The notes under the pieces: model-generated
Seen by the model: only the letters and a program-made list of their open reading frames with translations
Database searches by the model: none
Told to the model about the DNA's origin: nothing
Source of the DNA: Pythium myriotylum
Taxonomy: Eukaryota > Oomycota > Peronosporomycetes > Pythiales > Pythiaceae
Assembly (NCBI GenBank): GCA_023091665.1
Contig: JALJCQ010000043.1
Location: forward strand, 1-64,000
Length of the DNA stretch: 64,000 bases
Reading direction: 5' to 3'
Made by a program: the position numbers and the translations under genes
Shown: piece after piece, positions 59,197 to 64,000 of the stretch
How the letters are laid out: every line of letters starts with the position of its first letter
Numbering within the stretch: position 1 is the stretch's first letter

Positions 59197-60081
59197 CTGG
59201 TATCGGCCTATCTGTGTGTCCTTGCATCTGTTCTGACATGGATGCTGAGGTCGAGATGGACCCGCGCTGGATCTGGCTACTCCTGGCATTGGGTAGTTGG
59301 GCAATGCGATCGCACGAAGCCGGCCCGACATGACTTGGCAAGTTCTCTCTGCGCATGGATCGGTTGCCAGACTAATCGGAGTTTGGCTTGGTTGGCTCGC
59401 GGGGAGGGTATGAAGCGTGCCGAGAAGGCCGCGCTGACTACCACCACCTCCTGGTGGTGATCTGGTCGCGCATCTCCTAACCACCCCAAGCTCCATTGGC
59501 GTGAGATGGGGGAACATCGTTGGCCGGAGGAATGGAGGGAGGGATGGAGGGCGAAGACACCGAGACACCGAGACACCGAGACACCGAGACACGGAGGCAC
59601 GGAGGGCGACCGGGGGCCGCGTTGTGCTCGGCTCCGATGGATGTGGAGCAGCCGCGATAACCAAGTCCATGGCGGCGTTGGAGCGAAGTGTTTGTTTGTT
59701 TGTTTGTTTGTTTGTTTGCTCGCTCATTCGTCTATTTGTTTGCCTGGTGTTCTTGGCTCTTGGTTCTTGGCCCTTGGTTCTTGTGTTCCTGGGGTAGCAC
59801 CCAGCAGAAAGAAGCGAGGCTCTTGCGCACGTGCACGCGTGCACACTTGCACACTTGCACACTTGCACACTTGCACTCAGCATCATGCGACGTGAACGTG
59901 AACGTATGGAGTAGGGAGTGGGAGTAGGAGTAGGGAGTAAGGAGTAGGGAGTAGGAGTAGGGAGGTGTGTCCACGAAGGACCCCAACAGTGTTGCGCATA
60001 GCGCGAAAGGCATGTGGTGTGGGTGTGCGTTGTTGTCATGTGTGGTATGCGGTGCGTGGTGGGACGCAAAACGCACAAAAG

Positions 60082-60154
60082 TATCAATGGAGGGGATCGA
60101 ACCCTCGATCTTGAGCGTGTTAAGCTCACGTCCTAACCACTAGACGACACTGAC
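60082..60154 (-). tRNA. tRNA-Val(AAC), copy 27
   Basis: Consensus sequence, CGCAC 3' flank. Confidence 0.97.
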
Positions 60155-60489
60155 ACTTGACCACCTCCACACCACAAAATCATACCAACGCCCACATACC
60201 AACAACTACGACGACCACACACACACAAGCACCATACGCACCACAGATACACACCATCCTACCCACACACTCCATCTACTCACGCGTACACACCTCTCGC
60301 CACTCAGACCACCACAACACCGACTTCCACCTTCTATCACACACAACGCAGCAGCCCAGCGCTCGCCATCTTCGCCACACTCCACGCATCTTCCAATGAA
60401 CACTTTGGCCCGCAACGAGCGACGGAGACTTGTCGACGGTCGTCCTTGCGTCAACCACGCAGATGGGATGTCCACACGGCAAAAGGAAA

Positions 60490-60570
60490 CGACAGCTGTG
60501 AGATTTGAACTCACGCGGGTTGCCCCAGTAGATTTCTAGTCTACCGCCTTAACCACTCGGCCAAGCTGTC
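60490..60570 (-). tRNA. tRNA-Ser(AGA), copy 28
   Basis: Identical to copy 1. CT tract 60819-60862 (22 CT); same unit length (1668 bp) as copy 27. Confidence 0.97.
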
Positions 60571-60815
60571 TCGCTAGACTTGCAAACATCTACCCACCCG
60601 ACACCACATCGGACACCACTTCGAATACCACCAACCACACACGCCCTACACCCCGCCACATAACGCAGACCCCATGCCCACACACCGCTCCCGCCATCTA
60701 TGTGTCGTGCCTGCCCTGCCTCCTTGCTATCAGTGACGACAAGGTCCCATCACCATCCGCATATATACACTTGTACATATACATGCCGCGTGCACACAGT
60801 GCGTGGATCATTACG

Positions 60816-60864
<49 letters not shown>

Positions 60865-61749
60865 CTGGTATCGGCCTATCTGTGTGTCCTTGCATCTGTT
60901 CTGACATGGATGCTGAGGTCGAGATGGACCCGCGCTGGATCTGGCTACTCCTGGCATTGGGTAGTTGGGCAATGCGATCGCACGAAGCCGGCCCGACATG
61001 ACTTGGCAAGTTCTCTCTGCGCATGGATCGGTTGCCAGACTAATCGGAGTTTGGCTTGGTTGGCTCGCGGGGAGGGTATGAAGCGTGCCGAGAAGGCCGC
61101 GCTGACTACCACCACCTCCTGGTGGTGATCTGGTCGCGCATCTCCTAACCACCCCAAGCTCCATTGGCGTGAGATGGGGGAACATCGTTGGCCGGAGGAA
61201 TGGAGGGAGGGATGGAGGGCGAAGACACCGAGACACCGAGACACCGAGACACCGAGACACGGAGGCACGGAGGGCGACCGGGGGCCGCGTTGTGCTCGGC
61301 TCCGATGGATGTGGAGCAGCCGCGATAACCAAGTCCATGGCGGCGTTGGAGCGAAGTGTTTGTTTGTTTGTTTGTTTGTTTGTTTGCTCGCTCATTCGTC
61401 TATTTGTTTGCCTGGTGTTCTTGGCTCTTGGTTCTTGGCCCTTGGTTCTTGTGTTCCTGGGGTAGCACCCAGCAGAAAGTAGCGAGGCTCTTGCGCACGT
61501 GCACGCGTGCACACTTGCACACTGGCACACTTGCACACTTGCACTCAGCATCATGCGACGTGAACGTGAACGTATGGAGTAGGGAGTGGGAGTAGGAGTA
61601 GGGAGTAAGGAGTAGGGAGTAGGAGTAGGGAGGTGTGTCCACGAAGGACCCCAACAGTGTTGCGCATAGCGCGAAAGGCATGTGGTGTGGGTGTGCGTTG
61701 TTGTCATGTGTGGTATGCGGTGCGTGGTGGGACGCAAAACGCACAAAAG

Positions 61750-61822
61750 TATCAATGGAGGGGATCGAACCCTCGATCTTGAGCGTGTTAAGCTCACGTC
61801 CTAACCACTAGACGACACTGAC
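61750..61822 (-). tRNA. tRNA-Val(AAC), copy 28
   Basis: Consensus sequence. Its unit has CACACTGGCAC in the GCACACTT block, shared only with copy 29. Confidence 0.97.
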
Positions 61823-62157
61823 ACTTGACCACCTCCACACCACAAAATCATACCAACGCCCACATACCAACAACTACGACGACCACACACACACAAGCAC
61901 CATACGCACCACAGATACACACCATCCTACCCACACACTCCATCTACTCACGCGTACACACCTCTCGCCACTCAGACCACCACAACACCGACTTCCACCT
62001 TCTATCACACACAACGCAGCAGCCCAGCGCTCGCCATCTTCGCCACACTCCACGCATCTTCCAATGAACACTTTGGCCCGCAACGAGCGACGGAGACTTG
62101 TCGACGGTCGTCCTTGCGTCAACCACGCAGATGGGATGTCCACACGGCAAAAGGAAA

Positions 62158-62238
62158 CGACAGCTGTGAGATTTGAACTCACGCGGGTTGCCCCAGTAGA
62201 TTTCTAGTCTACCGCCTTAACCACTCGGCCAAGCTGTC
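62158..62238 (-). tRNA. tRNA-Ser(AGA), copy 29
   Basis: Identical to copy 1. CT tract 62487-62538 (26 CT). Confidence 0.97.
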
Positions 62239-62483
62239 TCGCTAGACTTGCAAACATCTACCCACCCGACACCACATCGGACACCACTTCGAATACCACC
62301 AACCACACACGCCCTACACCCCGCCACATAACGCAGACCCCATGCCCACACACCGCTCCCGCCATCTATGTGTCGTGCCTGCCCTGCCTCCTTGCTATCA
62401 GTGACGACAAGGTCCCATCACCATCCGCATATATACACTTGTACATATACATGCCGCGTGCACACAGTGCGTGGATCATTACG

Positions 62484-62540
<57 letters not shown>

Positions 62541-63461
62541 CTGGTATCGGCCTATCTGTGTGTCCTTGCATCTGTTCTGACATGGATGCTGAGGTCGAGA
62601 TGGACCCGCGCTGGATCTGGCTACTCCTGGCATTGGGTAGTTGGGCAATGCGATCGCACGAAGCCGGCCCGACATGACTTGGCAAGTTCTCTCTGCGCAT
62701 GGATCGGTTGCCAGACTAATCGGAGTTTGGCTTGGTTGGCTCGCGGGGAGGGTATGAAGCGTGCCGAGAAGGCCGCGCTGACTACCACCACCTCCTGGTG
62801 GTGATCTGGTCGCGCATCTCCTAACCACCCCAAGCTCCATTGGCGTGAGATGGGGGAACATCGTTGGCCGGAGGAATGGAGGGAGGGATGGAGGGCGAAG
62901 ACACCGAGACACCGAGACACCGAGACACCGAGACACCGAGACACCGAGACACCGAGACACCGAGACACCGAGACACGGAGGCACGGAGGGCGACCGGGGG
63001 CCGCGTTGTGCTCGGCTCCGATGGATGTGGAGCAGCCGCGATAACCAAGTCCATGGCGGCGTTGGAGCGAAGTGTTTGTTTGTTTGTTTGTTTGTTTGCT
63101 CGCTCATTCGTCTCTTTGTTTGCCTGGTGTTCTTGGCTCTTGGTTCTTGGCCCTTGGTTCTTGTGTTCCTGGGGTAGCACCCAGCAGAAAGAAGCGAGGC
63201 TCTTGCGCACGTGCACGCGTGCACACTTGCACACTGGCACACTTGCACACTTGCACTCAGCATCATGCGACGTGAACGTGAACGTATGGAGTAGGGAGTG
63301 GGAGTAGGAGTAGGGAGTAAGGAGTAGGGAGTAGGAGTAGGGAGGTGTGTCCACGAAGGACCCCAACAGTGTTGCGCATAGCGCGAAAGGCATGTGGTGT
63401 GGGTGTGCGTTGTTGTCATGTGTGGTATGCGGTGCGTGGTGGGACGCAAAACGCACAAAAG

Positions 63462-63534
63462 TATCAATGGAGGGGATCGAACCCTCGATCTTGAGCGTGT
63501 TAAGCTCACGTCCTAACCACTAGACGACACTGAC
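63462..63534 (-). tRNA. tRNA-Val(AAC), copy 29
   Basis: Consensus sequence. The unit has the GTCTCTTTG variant again, as in the leftmost units. Confidence 0.97.
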
Positions 63535-63869
63535 ACTTGACCACCTCCACACCACAAAATCATACCAACGCCCACATACCAACAACTACGACGACCACAC
63601 ACACACAAGCACCATACGCACCACAGATACACACCATCCTACCCACACACTCCATCTACTCACGCGTACACACCTCTCGCCACTCAGACCACCACAACAC
63701 CGACTTCCACCTTCTATCACACACAACGCAGCAGCCCAGCGCTCGCCATCTTCGCCACACTCCACGCATCTTCCAATGAACACTTTGGCCCGCAACGAGC
63801 GACGGAGACTTGTCGACGGTCGTCCTTGCGTCAACCACGCAGATGGGATGTCCACACGGCAAAAGGAAA

Positions 63870-63950
63870 CGACAGCTGTGAGATTTGAACTCACGCGGGT
63901 TGCCCCAGTAGATTTCTAGTCTACCGCCTTAACCACTCGGCCAAGCTGTC
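63870..63950 (-). tRNA. tRNA-Ser(AGA), copy 30
   Basis: Identical to copy 1. Last complete gene; the rest of its unit lies beyond the window. Confidence 0.97.
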
Positions 63951-64000
63951 TCGCTAGACTTGCAAACATCTACCCACCCGACACCACATCGGACACCACT

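Overview
The window is eukaryotic nuclear DNA, most likely from an oomycete or a close stramenopile relative. The pointers are an L1-type LINE whose reverse transcriptase reads like oomycete LINEs, GC-rich third codon positions, hAT, Copia and DD34E transposon remnants, and a short GT-AG intron with a CTRAY-type branch site. This assignment is inference: there is no rRNA or housekeeping protein gene to fix it.

Region 1 (1-5894) is a transposon graveyard. It holds a 687-bp foldback (MITE-like) element with 80-bp inverted ends and a 10-bp target duplication. Next come the C-terminal scrap of a hAT transposase and the 3' end of a Copia polyprotein with its polypurine tract and LTR start. Unrecognised decayed coding segments follow, then a broken gene of unknown function. 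A DD34E (IS630/Tc1-type) transposase gene is intact if a 69-nt intron is removed. A small unrecognised ORF and about 390 bp with nothing recognised complete the region.

Region 2 (5895-28505 and 35860-64000) is one head-to-tail tandem array of a 1.65-1.80 kb unit that runs off the right edge. Each unit carries two intron-less tRNA genes on the minus strand, tRNA-Ser(AGA) and tRNA-Val(AAC), each followed by a T4 pol III terminator. Several simple-sequence tracts separate them: (CT)15-53, an 8-bp ACACCGAG minisatellite, (TTTG)n, (GCACACTT)n and a G-rich GGAGTAG tract. I count 30 serine and 29 valine genes. In transcription order the layout is Ser, about 335 bp, Val, about 1.2-1.4 kb of repeats, Ser, and so on. 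No protein gene is credible inside the array; the long ORFs there are read-through of the repeats. The arrangement recalls the tRNA-plus-STR tandem arrays known from Entamoeba.

Region 3 (28506-35859) is a 7,354-bp, apparently full-length LINE inserted in the array. It is flanked by a perfect 15-bp target duplication and sits 18 bp upstream of a tRNA-Val gene. It has a 99-bp 5' UTR, ORF1 (905 aa), ORF2 (1388 codons: AP-type endonuclease, reverse transcriptase, CCHC) and a 399-bp 3' UTR. The 3' UTR contains an antisense tRNA-like, SINE-like segment. ORF2 has no usable AUG and overlaps ORF1 by 29 nt. The left edge of the array falls in the same few bases that the LINE targeted.

The best candidate for something undescribed is the pair: a large two-gene tRNA/STR array and a LINE that may use it as a target.
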